64,000 bases of DNA from Staphylococcus sp. M0911 (lineage in GTDB: Bacteria > Bacillota > Bacilli > Staphylococcales > Staphylococcaceae), in assembly GCF_003491325.1 (NCBI RefSeq), contig NZ_CP022881.1:558001-622000 (forward strand), written 5' to 3'. A model generated the notes under the pieces. That model did not search any database. It was not told the origin of the DNA and saw only the letters and a list, made by a program, of their open reading frames with translations. Within the stretch, counting starts at the first letter, position 1; every line of letters starts with the position of its first letter. The translations under genes were made by a program, and so were the position numbers. This document shows positions 54,234 through 63,852 of this stretch, in pieces.

Positions 54234-55859
54234 TTATTCTGTTTCGTGGATATATGATAGTTCTGGATGTTCACGACCAAGTAAATCATGGAGTTTTTGA
54301 TATTTATCAAATAGTTTTTCATAATGTTTTACTTTTTCTGGGTCTGGTTGTTTTTCATAGTATACAGGTTGCTTCATGTGTTGTACGGTTTCTCTTAATG
54401 TATCATATGCACCACCCACATTTGCGCCCAACATAGCAGCGCCTAATGCTGTTGCGTTTGAAGATTCTAAGACGAGAACTTTTTTATTTAATACGTTAGC
54501 ATAGATGTCGACGAGTAATTGACTTTTCTTAGGAATACCGCCAGAAGCATAAACAGTATGAACTGGAATATCATTATCTTCGAATTGTTTCATAATCATT
54601 TTAGTACCGAAAGCAGTAGATTCTAAGTAAGCACGATGAACCATTTCAAAAGGTGTTTGCAATGTTAAGCCAAAGACACTACCTGTTAAATGGCTATCAC
54701 TTAAAATACTTCTATTACCATTGTGCCAGTCTAAGACAACTACGTGTTGGTCTTCAACAGAAATTTGTGATGCAAGTGTTTCTAAATATTCTAAGACGCT
54801 CTTATCTTGTTTCGCTGCTTCTTCAACGATATGTTGTGGAGCCATTCGTTCAGAGTAACTAAATAAATCACCTACAGCTGCTTGACCCGCTTCGTAAGCA
54901 TATAACCCTGGAATAATAGCGTCTTTAACTGAACCTGTAATAGAAGGGATAGGTTCTTGTTTCGGGTCTAACATTAAGTGACACGTGCTTGTTCCTATAA
55001 CCGGTGTGAATTCACCTTTTTCAATTGCACCTGCACCTAAAACGCCAGAGTGGGCATCAATCATGTAAGGGGAAATCTGTACATTTGAGGATAGTCCCCA
55101 TAAGTTTTGATAGTACTCTGATAATGAACCAGCGCTATCTCCAATTTGAATGACAGGTGCTTCACATTTATCTTTGACGATTTGTGGTAATTCTGGATCT
55201 ACAGTTTCAAAGAAATCATAATTAAAGCCATTCACCTCATCATAGAATCCTTTGAATCCTATACCACAGTTAGAGCGAATATTTTGATTGACGAGTAAGC
55301 TCGTCATATAATCTCCAGCTTCCATTATATAATGGGAACGTTCTAATAACTCAGGTGCTTTATGTTTTACTTCGAGAATTTTTGGAATCATCCACTCACT
55401 GTTTACACTATGGCCATAATAATCTAACCAATTTTGATTGGCTTTTTCATTGGCTTCAACCATTTGAGTTGCTTCGTCTTGAGCGCCATGATGTTTCCAT
55501 AATTTAACATAGGCATGAGGATGATTTGCTAGGTCTTCATTCATATGTAATGGTTTGAAATTTTCATCTAAAAAGACGACTGTACAACTAGTAAAGTCAA
55601 CACCAATACCTACGACCTCATCTTTATTAACTTGGCTTTCTTCTAAAACGTGTTTCACACCGTTTTCTAATACGTGGTGATAATCACCAGCATGTTGTAA
55701 GAAGTAATTATGGGGTAAGGTTTCTCCACCTAATTCTTCAGCGATGGTACCATGTTGATAAGTCTCTTCATAACTTGAAACAATTTTTCCATCAGATGTA
55801 TTTACTAAAATGACACGACCAGATGCTGTGCCGTAATCGATACCAATACTATAACTCAT
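54234..55859 (-). CDS. araB: Ribulokinase
   Basis: 541 residues, a FGGY-family sugar kinase. N-terminal phosphate motif IGIDYGTASGRVILV (5-19), GIGVDFTSCTVVF (about 86-98), GTSTCHLML (about 298-306) and C-terminal ASGGIPKKSQLLVDIYANVLNKKV with NATALGAAMLGA. It phosphorylates L-ribulose (and often ribitol or D-ribulose) with ATP. No araA or araD is adjacent, so it is an isolated kinase whose substrate may differ. GGGGATAT precedes the ATG. Confidence 0.9.
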   Translation of the reverse strand: MSYSIGIDYGTASGRVILVNTSDGKIVSSYEETYQHGTIAEELGGETLPHNYFLQHAGDYHHVLENGVKHVLEESQVNKDEVVGIGVDFTSCTVVFLDENFKPLHMNEDLANHPHAYVKLWKHHGAQDEATQMVEANEKANQNWLDYYGHSVNSEWMIPKILEVKHKAPELLERSHYIMEAGDYMTSLLVNQNIRSNCGIGFKGFYDEVNGFNYDFFETVDPELPQIVKDKCEAPVIQIGDSAGSLSEYYQNLWGLSSNVQISPYMIDAHSGVLGAGAIEKGEFTPVIGTSTCHLMLDPKQEPIPSITGSVKDAIIPGLYAYEAGQAAVGDLFSYSERMAPQHIVEEAAKQDKSVLEYLETLASQISVEDQHVVVLDWHNGNRSILSDSHLTGSVFGLTLQTPFEMVHRAYLESTAFGTKMIMKQFEDNDIPVHTVYASGGIPKKSQLLVDIYANVLNKKVLVLESSNATALGAAMLGANVGGAYDTLRETVQHMKQPVYYEKQPDPEKVKHYEKLFDKYQKLHDLLGREHPELSYIHETE

Positions 55860-56060
55860 TCTATATATCCCCTTTAAATTTGATGTCTTGTTTAATTATC
55901 TCTAAGAAGTTAATTTTAATTTAATCTTCTATGATAAAATTAATGATAGTGCTTACATAAATAATTGTAAAGTTTGACATATTGCAAAATCTAAATTCAT
56001 TAATAGAACTAATAATGTTATATTAAATAATAATAAAAATATGATTTGGGGAGGGTAAAC

Positions 56061-56960
56061 ATGTCATTACATATTGATCATGTGACGAAGAAGTTCAATC
56101 AATTTACAGCAGTCAATGATATTTCTATCCATCTTGAAAAAGGGAAAATGCTAGGCTTTTTAGGACGTAATGGTGCAGGTAAGACAACTACCTTTAGAAT
56201 GATATTAGGATTAAGTGAACCAACTGAAGGACACATTACATATGATGGCCATGCGATAGATCAATCAATGTATAATCGAATTGGCTACTTACCAGAAGAA
56301 CGTGGTTTACATCCCAAAATGACTGTTGAAGATGAACTAACATATCTTGCAACACTCAAAGGAATGTCTAAATCTGACATTAAGAAAAATATTGATTATT
56401 GGCTCAAACGATTTGCTATTACAGAAAATCGTCATAAGCGCATTGATGCATTATCCAAAGGTAATCAACAAAAAATTCAATTATTAGCAAGTATGTTGCA
56501 CCAACCTGAATTACTGATATTAGATGAACCTTTTAGTGGATTAGATCCTGTTAATGTTGAATTACTCAAATCAGCCGTAAAGGATTTGAATGATCAAGGT
56601 TCAACAATTATTTATAGTTCTCATCGTATGGAACATGTTGAAGAGTTATGTGATGATGTATGTATCTTGAACCATGGTGAACTTGTAGTTTCAGGTGACA
56701 TACATGACGTGAAAGCATCACATGGTTATAAACAAGTTATCATTGAAACGGATAAATCAATGCCTGACATAGCAGATATTGAAGGTGTGTTGGATATTGA
56801 AACCAATAAACGCCATATTAAAGTGACGATACAAGATGAATCCGTTGCAGAAAATGTATATCATCAAGTCATCTCTCATGGATATGTACGTCGATTCCAA
56901 GTGTTAGAGCCTTCTCTGAAAGACATCTTTATTGATAAGGTGGGTGATTTACATGAATAA
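56061..56960 (+). CDS. ABC exporter ATP-binding protein (NatA/YhaQ-type)
   Basis: 299 residues from the ATG at 56061 (GGGGAGGG upstream). Walker A GRNGAGKTTT (35-44), signature LSKGNQQKIQLL, Walker B LLILDEPFSGLDP and a C-terminal accessory domain of about 90 residues (from about 210). With the overlapping permease gene it forms an ABC-2 exporter of the NatAB/YhaQP type, implicated in Na+ or antimicrobial efflux. Substrate not predictable. Confidence 0.87.
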   Translation: MSLHIDHVTKKFNQFTAVNDISIHLEKGKMLGFLGRNGAGKTTTFRMILGLSEPTEGHITYDGHAIDQSMYNRIGYLPEERGLHPKMTVEDELTYLATLKGMSKSDIKKNIDYWLKRFAITENRHKRIDALSKGNQQKIQLLASMLHQPELLILDEPFSGLDPVNVELLKSAVKDLNDQGSTIIYSSHRMEHVEELCDDVCILNHGELVVSGDIHDVKASHGYKQVIIETDKSMPDIADIEGVLDIETNKRHIKVTIQDESVAENVYHQVISHGYVRRFQVLEPSLKDIFIDKVGDLHE

Positions 56961-58185
56961 ATTTTGGGCTACATTCGGCCTTACTTATAAGAGTAAAGTG
57001 AAATCTAAATCCTTTATCATCTTCATGGCGATTGTCATTATTTTAATGATAGCATTATCCAATGCCGATAAAATCATGGATATGTTTAAAGGTGACGGTG
57101 ATCAAATCGGTATCGTAACGAATAGTGAACCCATATATAAAGCCATTAAGCAACAAGGAAATGTGATTGATGAAGATTCTTCATTTAAGAAGGTAAATAA
57201 ACAAGAAGCTAAGAAGCAAGTAAAAAATGAAAAGCTAAAAGAAGCCTATATCATTAAGCTGAAAGATAAACAACAGTTATCAGCAACTATTATCAGTAAA
57301 GAAAGTGTCTCACAAGAAAAAGAGCAAAAAGTAAATGGGATACTGACATCAATTCAATCAAAACTAGTCGCATCGCAACTACATCTCAATAACAATGATT
57401 TGAAAAAATTACAGTCTCAAAGTAAGGTTGACAGTCAAGTCCTCTCAGATAAGAAAAATCAACAATTGAATGAAGGTCAAAAACTACTTAATTTAGTTCT
57501 AGTGTATGCGATACTAATGTTGATGTTCTTTATTGTTTTCAATTATGCAACGCAGGTCGCAATGGAAATTGCTACAGAGAAAACATCAAGAGTCATTGAA
57601 ATGATTATTACTAGTGTGTCGCCCATTACTCATATTATGGCTAAGATTGCAGGGGTTATCGCTGTCGCGTTAACACAAATCGTAATGATTGTTGTTGTAG
57701 CTATCATTTGTATCTTTGCCTTTGATTTAAAACGAATGTTAAAAGGTTTCGATGTATCCATGAGTCATATCACTTGGCAAGTTTTAATCGTAGGTCTGTT
57801 ATGTATGATTATAGGCATCTTAACATACGTATTGTTAGCAGCTATATTAGGTTCTTTAGCAACAAGAATTGAAGATATTAATCAAACGTTAATGCCATTA
57901 ACGTTATTTGCAATGATTGCTTTTTATATCGCGATTTTTAGTATGTTTAAACCAGAAATATTATTAATAAAAATCACTAGTTTTATTCCATTTTTAGCAC
58001 CTTTTGAATTGTTAGTACGTGCTCAATCGACTGAGTTACAAATTTGGGAAATCATCGTTAGTATATTAATCTCAGTTGTAGTCATGCTTATTTTATTATG
58101 GATTGCTGTTAAAACATATAAAGATTCTGTATTAACTTTTGAAAAAGGACTTTTTAACACCATTAAAAAGGTTATGAAAAAATAA
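56953..58185 (+). CDS. ABC-2 permease (NatB/YhaP-type)
   Basis: 411 residues from the ATG at 56953, overlapping the ATPase gene by 8 nt, with AAGGTGGG upstream. One N-terminal membrane segment (about 17-35) and a Lys/Gln-rich extracytoplasmic domain (36-175) are followed by five or six segments, including FNYATQVAMEIATEKTSRVIEMIITSVSP, the characteristic ABC-2 coupling stretch. It is the membrane subunit partner of the preceding ATPase. Confidence 0.87.
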   Translation: MNKFWATFGLTYKSKVKSKSFIIFMAIVIILMIALSNADKIMDMFKGDGDQIGIVTNSEPIYKAIKQQGNVIDEDSSFKKVNKQEAKKQVKNEKLKEAYIIKLKDKQQLSATIISKESVSQEKEQKVNGILTSIQSKLVASQLHLNNNDLKKLQSQSKVDSQVLSDKKNQQLNEGQKLLNLVLVYAILMLMFFIVFNYATQVAMEIATEKTSRVIEMIITSVSPITHIMAKIAGVIAVALTQIVMIVVVAIICIFAFDLKRMLKGFDVSMSHITWQVLIVGLLCMIIGILTYVLLAAILGSLATRIEDINQTLMPLTLFAMIAFYIAIFSMFKPEILLIKITSFIPFLAPFELLVRAQSTELQIWEIIVSILISVVVMLILLWIAVKTYKDSVLTFEKGLFNTIKKVMKK

Positions 58186-58188
58186 ATA

Positions 58189-58246
58189 AAAGAGGAAGTG
58201 CATTAAATTAAACTTGTAAGAGTTTACAAAATGTTCTTCCTCTTTA
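58189..58246 (+). terminator. Terminator of the ABC exporter operon
   Basis: TAAAGAGGAAG pairs with CTTCCTCTTTA across a loop holding an AAACT/AGTTT stem. Confidence 0.75.
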
Positions 58247-58516
58247 ATTTGCATTTTACTATGGCATATTAGTAGAAAAAGTGTAACAATATGTATGTAT
58301 TAGAAAGCACGTTAATATTATACAATAGATGATAAATACGCGTCACAATTGACATTAAACATTGATTAGTGACTCACTATCCCGAGTTACATAGACATAT
58401 GTATTTAACGAAAGCACAATAAAGTCCATGTCTCTGATTTAAGAGGTAGATATTTAATATGACTTCATGTATGTTGTATAAAGTGAAGTTTCATAGATAA
58501 TTAATAGGAAGGCGTT
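58247..58516. other. 270-bp spacer, no gene recognised; possible structured leader
   Basis: It contains a TTGACA (58349) and then a stretch with AGACAT/ATGTCT arms near 58391-58436. No known riboswitch consensus is recognised and no ORF with a ribosome site is seen. It may be the leader of the YnfA gene or a small RNA. Confidence 0.35.
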
Positions 58517-58852
58517 ATGATTGTGATGATGTATTCATTTCTCATATTTATATTAGCGGGTGTATGTGAAATTGGAGGCGGCTACTTAATATGGTTATGG
58601 CTTAGGGAAGGTCAACCATCCTGGCTAGGCGTTATTGGCGGCTTGATACTCATTTTGTATGGTGTGATTGCAACACTACAAACATTTCCAACATTTGGAA
58701 GAGTATATGCTGCATACGGGGGCGTATTCATCGTTATGAGTTTAGTTTGGTCTATGCTTATTGATAAGAATATGCCAGATAAATACGATATATTGGGTGC
58801 ATTAGTCTGTTTAATAGGCGTTTTAATTATGCTGCTGCCACATAGGGCTTAA
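58517..58852 (+). CDS. YnfA/UPF0060 small membrane protein
   Basis: 111 residues (or about 107-109 if translation starts at the GTG or ATG codons at 58523-58529, which are better spaced from GGAAGG). Four membrane segments with the family motifs [21 protein letters not shown] and [17 protein letters not shown]0060 proteins resemble small multidrug-resistance transporters in topology; function unproven. It is followed 29 bp later by galM. Confidence 0.85.
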   Translation: MIVMMYSFLIFILAGVCEIGGGYLIWLWLREGQPSWLGVIGGLILILYGVIATLQTFPTFGRVYAAYGGVFIVMSLVWSMLIDKNMPDKYDILGALVCLIGVLIMLLPHRA

Positions 58853-58881
58853 TAAACGTGTTTGAAAGGGAGAAGTATGTA

Positions 58882-59892
58882 ATGAATGTTGAAATTGAGC
58901 ATCAAAGATATGGTGTAGACTTAATTAAAATTGATAATGAAGAGACCAAAATTGTGTTTACTAATTATGGTGCAAGAATTGTGTCATGGAAATATCATGA
59001 CAACAATATTGTATTAGGGAATGTTGTTGAAGCGGATGAATTTTATTTTGATAATCCATTTAGATTTGGGGCGACTGTTGGACGATATGGTGGCCGTATT
59101 TCAAATGCGACTTTTAATTTAGAAGGAGAAACATACAAGTTAGAGGCCAACGATGGCCAACATCATATACATGGTGGCAACCATGGTTTAGACTCTAAAT
59201 TATTTGACTATGAAGTTATAGACGATTTAGGACATGTCAAAATCATTTTCAAAACAACGTTACAAGAAACAGATGATCATTATCCTGGAAATATGGAGAT
59301 TAAAGTCACTCATACATATGATGCAGATCATTGTTGGACAATTCAATATGAAGCTACATCAACAAAGACTACTTTGTTTAACCCGATGAACCATGTTTAT
59401 TTTAATCTTAATCGTGATAATAACGTTATTGATAATCATCGAGTGTCTAGTTCTAAATTGAATATGTATCCACTTAATGAGGAGCATATGATCAGTTCAG
59501 ACAGTACGTTAGATTTACAACGGATATTTAATAAGGACGACATATACTTTAAAGACATATTTGAAAGTAGCCATGATCAAATAGCACAACAAGTGGCTCA
59601 ATTTAATGGTTTAGATCATCCATTTAAAGTAGGGGAACAACAATTATCAATAGATAATGATGAGTTTCAATTAGATGTTAAAACTGATATGCCTTATGTC
59701 GTATTATATACATTTAACCAACCGAAAAATTGGAAAAGTGACGCCAATATTTATAAAGCACATTCGGGTTTAACAATCGAGGCACAATATTTGCCAAATG
59801 ATATTAACTTATATGGTGATCAAGCTTATTCAATATTAAAAGCTAATGAAATGTTTTATTCACAAACGAGCTATCAAATTCATGAAAAATAA
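58882..59892 (+). CDS. galM: Aldose 1-epimerase (mutarotase)
   Basis: 336 residues from the ATG at 58882; AAAGGGAGAAG lies upstream and an earlier GTG at 58858 lies before it. Catalytic histidines H95/H97 (HHIHGGNHGLD) and H171 (NPMNHVYFNLN), and the C-terminal glutamate in LTIEAQYLP, match GalM. It interconverts alpha and beta anomers of glucose/galactose. Close to rpiA and araB but not in an operon with them. YnfA precedes it closely. Confidence 0.88.
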   Translation: MNVEIEHQRYGVDLIKIDNEETKIVFTNYGARIVSWKYHDNNIVLGNVVEADEFYFDNPFRFGATVGRYGGRISNATFNLEGETYKLEANDGQHHIHGGNHGLDSKLFDYEVIDDLGHVKIIFKTTLQETDDHYPGNMEIKVTHTYDADHCWTIQYEATSTKTTLFNPMNHVYFNLNRDNNVIDNHRVSSSKLNMYPLNEEHMISSDSTLDLQRIFNKDDIYFKDIFESSHDQIAQQVAQFNGLDHPFKVGEQQLSIDNDEFQLDVKTDMPYVVLYTFNQPKNWKSDANIYKAHSGLTIEAQYLPNDINLYGDQAYSILKANEMFYSQTSYQIHEK

Positions 59893-59894
59893 GC

Positions 59895-59946
59895 AAAAGA
59901 GTAGAACAAACATCGTCATTTACGATGTTTTTGTTCTACTCTTTTT
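59895..59946. terminator. Bidirectional terminator between galM and MOSC gene
   Basis: AAAGAGTAGAACAAACATCG pairs with the mirrored arm ending CTACTCTTT, one bulge, T run. Confidence 0.88.
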
Positions 59947-59964
59947 ATTGTTTTATTTTTATGT

Positions 59965-60618
59965 TTATTTTGTTGCACGTTGATACATTTTTTCTAGTTT
60001 CTCATATCTTTTAGCTGATAAATATGGATTCTTCAATGCTAATGCGATTCGGTCTGCATTTTTTCTGTCGTTATAATAAATATCGTTTAATGTTTGTACA
60101 GAGAGTTGTGTGTCCAATTCAGCTTCCTTTATTAATTCTAAGTGATGATGTTGATTCACAAATCCTTCTTTAATGACGCGGCAATAAAAACCTGTTTTTC
60201 CTGATTGAGACATACGTTTGACTAAATCAGAAATCCCGTACTTTGCTTGGATTTTCCAGCAGGGTTCTCGAATTTCAGAAACTTCGATAATTGCATCGCC
60301 TAATTGATATTGGTTGCCGAAATAAACGTTACTTTCATCTAAATCTTCGATTGTCAAATTCTCACCAAACATGGCGTAGTCTGGCATATCAAGTAAGTCA
60401 TCACGATACATGTCATAGTTCGATTTACTAAAACAACATATCGCTTTATCTGGACCACCATGATCTTTATAAGCTTGTTCATCATCAACAAATCCTAATT
60501 TTGACAACCACATTTGACCTTTAAAAGGTTGTTTATTAATTGCTGATTGCATGGGTTTAGCCTCATTGTATTGTAGCGATTCTATCTTTCCGGTAGAAAT
60601 AGCATACACTGGTATCAT
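59965..60618 (-). CDS. MOSC-domain protein (YiiM-like)
   Basis: 217 residues. A MOSC domain (about 15-160) carries KAICCFSKSNYDMY, FGENLTIEDLDE and the conserved cysteine in EPCWKIQ. The C-terminal 3-alpha domain follows. YiiM-type proteins use molybdenum cofactor to reduce N-hydroxylated compounds such as 6-hydroxylaminopurine; inferred here. AAGGGGGGAC precedes the ATG. Single gene. Confidence 0.83.
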   Translation of the reverse strand: MIPVYAISTGKIESLQYNEAKPMQSAINKQPFKGQMWLSKLGFVDDEQAYKDHGGPDKAICCFSKSNYDMYRDDLLDMPDYAMFGENLTIEDLDESNVYFGNQYQLGDAIIEVSEIREPCWKIQAKYGISDLVKRMSQSGKTGFYCRVIKEGFVNQHHHLELIKEAELDTQLSVQTLNDIYYNDRKNADRIALALKNPYLSAKRYEKLEKMYQRATK

Positions 60619-60787
60619 TATGGTCCCCCCTTAAAAGATTGATTAAGTGATATTTTACTATACATTTGTATTTTTATGAAAGATTTTAAAATATATTAAA
60701 AATTAAACGTCAAATACGGTATGTTAAATTGAAAAAGTCATGTAAAATAAGAAATGTAAACGATTTAGAAAAGGGGCTCATGACGTG

Positions 60788-61480
60788 ATGAATGATGTAA
60801 AACAACTTAAATTGATGACGCTTGATGATGTTTTAAGTCAAATCGAGGATGGTATGACACTTGGTATTGGAACAGGAACTACAATTGAGTTATTAGTGCC
60901 TAAAATTGCTCAACTTATTAAAGAAAAGCATTATAATATTATCGGTGTTTGTACTTCTAATAAGACGGCGTTTTTAGCTAAAGAATTAAATATTAATATT
61001 GTTGATGTGAATGATGTTGAAAAAATTGATTTAGCTATTGATGGTGCTGACGAAGTAGATCCTCAACTCAACCTCATTAAAGGTGGCGGTGGAGCGCTAT
61101 TTAGAGAAAAAGTAATCGATGAAATGGCAGACCGTTTTGTGGTTATTGCTGATGAAAACAAAGTTGTTAACTACCTAGGTGAAACATTTAAATTACCGGT
61201 TGAAGTAGATAAATTTAACTGGTATCAAGTTGCTAAGAAAATAGAAACAATTGGCGGCGTGACAACACGACGTCGTGTTACGGATGATGTCCCATTTACG
61301 ACTGATAATGGTAATTATATTTTAGATTGTGCATTACCAAAAGGTATCGATCCTTATGAAATGCATGAATTTTTAATTCATATCACAGGAGTACTAGAAA
61401 CAGGCTACTTCCTTGATGTTGCTGACCAAGCAATTATTGGAACACAACAAGGTGTTAAGAAGATGAACAGACAAGATTAA
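60788..61480 (+). CDS. rpiA: Ribose-5-phosphate isomerase A
   Basis: 230 residues from the ATG at 60788 (or GTG at 60785); AAAAGGGGCTC lies upstream. Family motifs LGIGTGTT, DLAIDGADEVD and LIKGGGGALFREK (catalytic E) are intact. It interconverts ribose-5-P and ribulose-5-P in the pentose phosphate pathway. The neighbours lyrA and hutG are in the same order as in S. aureus. Confidence 0.93.
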   Translation: MNDVKQLKLMTLDDVLSQIEDGMTLGIGTGTTIELLVPKIAQLIKEKHYNIIGVCTSNKTAFLAKELNINIVDVNDVEKIDLAIDGADEVDPQLNLIKGGGGALFREKVIDEMADRFVVIADENKVVNYLGETFKLPVEVDKFNWYQVAKKIETIGGVTTRRRVTDDVPFTTDNGNYILDCALPKGIDPYEMHEFLIHITGVLETGYFLDVADQAIIGTQQGVKKMNRQD

Positions 61481-61538
61481 TATCTTTAAAGTATGAGTCA
61501 ATGTTCTGATAAACTAATTTAATTATCATTCACAAAAT

Positions 61539-61576
61539 AAACCGTCCATTCAAATCAACGAATGGACGGTTTTAAT
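61539..61576. terminator. Bidirectional terminator between rpiA and lyrA
   Basis: AAACCGTCCATTC and GAATGGACGGTTT, perfect 13-bp stem, 8-nt loop. Confidence 0.9.
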
Positions 61577-61583
61577 TATAATC

Positions 61584-62681
61584 TTAATATTTATTGTTAG
61601 GGCTATGTTCTTCAGTCTGTTTGATTTCATCTTGTAAATCAGAAACAACAGATGAGCGACGATCTTGTTTATATGATGAATGTTCTTTTAAATGATCAGT
61701 TGAATCAGAGTCATGGGCATCATCATGGTTTTGAATGTCGTGTTTATTATCTTGATGTCTAGAATCTAATGCGTCTTTATGGTGGTCATGATCGTCTGAT
61801 CTTGAACTATAATCATGATTAGTTTCAGAATAATCATTGTCCTTATCATCGTTAACGTGATCTAAATAATTATTAGGTTCTACTTCGTCTAAACTTTGAT
61901 TCGTCTTTTTATAAAAGATAGCACGAATGATTAAGCTTGAAATGATATAGATTAAACCAACCGCAGTTGTAGCTAAGGCGATGACTTTCATAGAGAATAA
62001 ATCGCCAATTTCTTCACTAAACAAGAATACTAAACCAAATGACATTGCTGCGTGGAAAAGCGTAGCAATATAAATAGTACGTCCATTAGTGGCTCTAATT
62101 AACTCACCCACAATCATTGAGAAAGCAAATGTATATAAGAAATGATAGCCAGCGAATTCAAGGCCGTATGTTGTATTAGCATTAAATATAGAGTAAATGA
62201 TACCTACAACAATACTAGCAAATAATGTGTTCATCTTAGTTTCAACGATGTGTTGCAAATATGAACGGAAACCAAATTCTACTACGAACGCCATAATTAA
62301 ATGACCAATTAAAATTGCGAATATTGACACAGATAAATCAGATGCCTGTAGTAATATAAAACTATCTGCAAATGTATTGAAGCAGAACATACCGATAATA
62401 AAAATAAATAAAGGTATGATTAATGCGAGTAATAAACGCTCAATAACTTTGAGACTAAAAGTGAATTTTAAACTCGCCATTTGTTCTTTTTTATGTTTAA
62501 AGACAAGTAGACATATGATAGCTGCAATAAATGGGGAAAGATCTGTAATGTCGAATACAAAACGTTTCACCCCTAATGCTGCTTGGAAATCTCTAAGTAT
62601 TATGAATAGGGCCATTGTTACGACAAAAAACACAAATATTGTCAGTGCCCATTGAAACCCAGAAATTCGATTGTTTTTCAT
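61584..62681 (-). CDS. lyrA: LyrA/SpdC, CPBP-family membrane protein with acidic-His tail
   Basis: 365 residues. Seven or eight membrane segments (1-260) form a CPBP/Abi-type domain whose protease motif is altered: at EExxxR the first Glu is V134 (VEFGFR, 134-139), and the later FxxxH and HxxxN motifs are also incomplete. A hydrophilic tail (about 270-365) is rich in Asp, His, Ser and Asn. This architecture, and its place between rpiA and hutG, matches S. aureus LyrA (SpdC), which affects lysostaphin resistance, glycan chain length and the WalK kinase. TGGAGG precedes the ATG. Confidence 0.87.
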   Translation of the reverse strand: MKNNRISGFQWALTIFVFFVVTMALFIILRDFQAALGVKRFVFDITDLSPFIAAIICLLVFKHKKEQMASLKFTFSLKVIERLLLALIIPLFIFIIGMFCFNTFADSFILLQASDLSVSIFAILIGHLIMAFVVEFGFRSYLQHIVETKMNTLFASIVVGIIYSIFNANTTYGLEFAGYHFLYTFAFSMIVGELIRATNGRTIYIATLFHAAMSFGLVFLFSEEIGDLFSMKVIALATTAVGLIYIISSLIIRAIFYKKTNQSLDEVEPNNYLDHVNDDKDNDYSETNHDYSSRSDDHDHHKDALDSRHQDNKHDIQNHDDAHDSDSTDHLKEHSSYKQDRRSSVVSDLQDEIKQTEEHSPNNKY

Positions 62682-62916
62682 TTTATGTAACCTCCATTAC
62701 GGAAACAAGCAATTATTGTTTTATTTACAATTATACATCTTAAAAGATGATAGATAAATTGTCTATTTTAATTATCATCAAAATGTAATCGTAATGAATT
62801 ATAAACGTAATTAAATTTAGGATAAACGGGAATATAAGAACAACATTGAATTAAGTATGTGCCAAAGTTATACTTTAATTATAAGGATAAAGCAAAGAAA
62901 TCAAGGGGGAAGAACA

Positions 62917-63852
62917 ATGTATCAACAAGCTGAACCAAGCTTATGGACCGGAAGATTAGATAGTGAAACAGATGCAAAACAATTTAGACATTTTCAAACT
63001 ATTCAATTTAATGACTTAAGACAAGTAGAATTAGCATCTAAACAAAAAGGTGTTGGTATCTTAGGTTATGCGATTGATAAAGGTGTAGAACTAAATAAAG
63101 GGCGTGTAGGTGCAAAAGAGGGGCCTAATGCGATAAAAAAAGCATTCGCTGGCTTACCAGATTTGAATCAATGTGAACAAATCGTTGATTATGGAAATGT
63201 CGAGCATGATCATGACGCACTAATTGATACTCAAAAGGAATTTGCAGAATTAGCAGCCAAGTCTATTCATAATCATAAACAAACATTCTTATTAGGTGGT
63301 GGGCATGATATCGCTTATGCACAATATTTAGCGACTAGACAAGTGTATCCTAATGAGTCAATTGGGGTTATTAATATTGATGCCCACTTTGATACACGTG
63401 ATGAAGGTGAATCCACTTCAGGTACGAGTTTTAGACAAATACTAGAACAAGATGACAATGCAGATTACATGGTATTAGGTATATCTCAAGGTGGTAACAC
63501 ACAAGGTTTATTCGACTATGCTAAAGAAAAAGGTGTATCATTTGTTTATGCTGATGAATTATTACATCAAGTATCACCACCGATTAAAGATATGATTGAA
63601 CGATTTATTCACGATCATGATGTAATCATGTTTACGATTTGTATGGATGTTGTAGATAGTGCCTTTGCTCCAGGTGTAAGTGCTCCAGCAGTCTTGGGCA
63701 TCTATCCACATACAGTGTTTGAATTAGCAAAGCGCATTGTCCCAAGTGAAAAGGTTAAATCAGTAAGTATTGCTGAAATGAACCCTAAATACGATCAAGA
63801 CAATCGTACAGCGAAACTGATTGCGAATTTAGTGCATCACTTCTTATTATAA
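62917..63852 (+). CDS. hutG: Formimidoylglutamase
   Basis: 311 residues from the ATG at 62917 (AAGGGGG upstream; an in-frame start at 62857 has no ribosome site). Ureohydrolase fold with the metal ligands GGGHD, INIDAHFD and CMDVVD (Mn2+-binding). It converts N-formimidoyl-glutamate to glutamate and formamide in histidine degradation. Length matches S. aureus HutG. hutU and hutI are not adjacent. A LysR gene converges on it. Confidence 0.92.
   Translation: MYQQAEPSLWTGRLDSETDAKQFRHFQTIQFNDLRQVELASKQKGVGILGYAIDKGVELNKGRVGAKEGPNAIKKAFAGLPDLNQCEQIVDYGNVEHDHDALIDTQKEFAELAAKSIHNHKQTFLLGGGHDIAYAQYLATRQVYPNESIGVINIDAHFDTRDEGESTSGTSFRQILEQDDNADYMVLGISQGGNTQGLFDYAKEKGVSFVYADELLHQVSPPIKDMIERFIHDHDVIMFTICMDVVDSAFAPGVSAPAVLGIYPHTVFELAKRIVPSEKVKSVSIAEMNPKYDQDNRTAKLIANLVHHFLL

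Noticed and set aside
61584..62681. Active CPBP protease or bacteriocin-immunity protein
   Set aside because: Key catalytic residues are replaced, and synteny identifies LyrA/SpdC.
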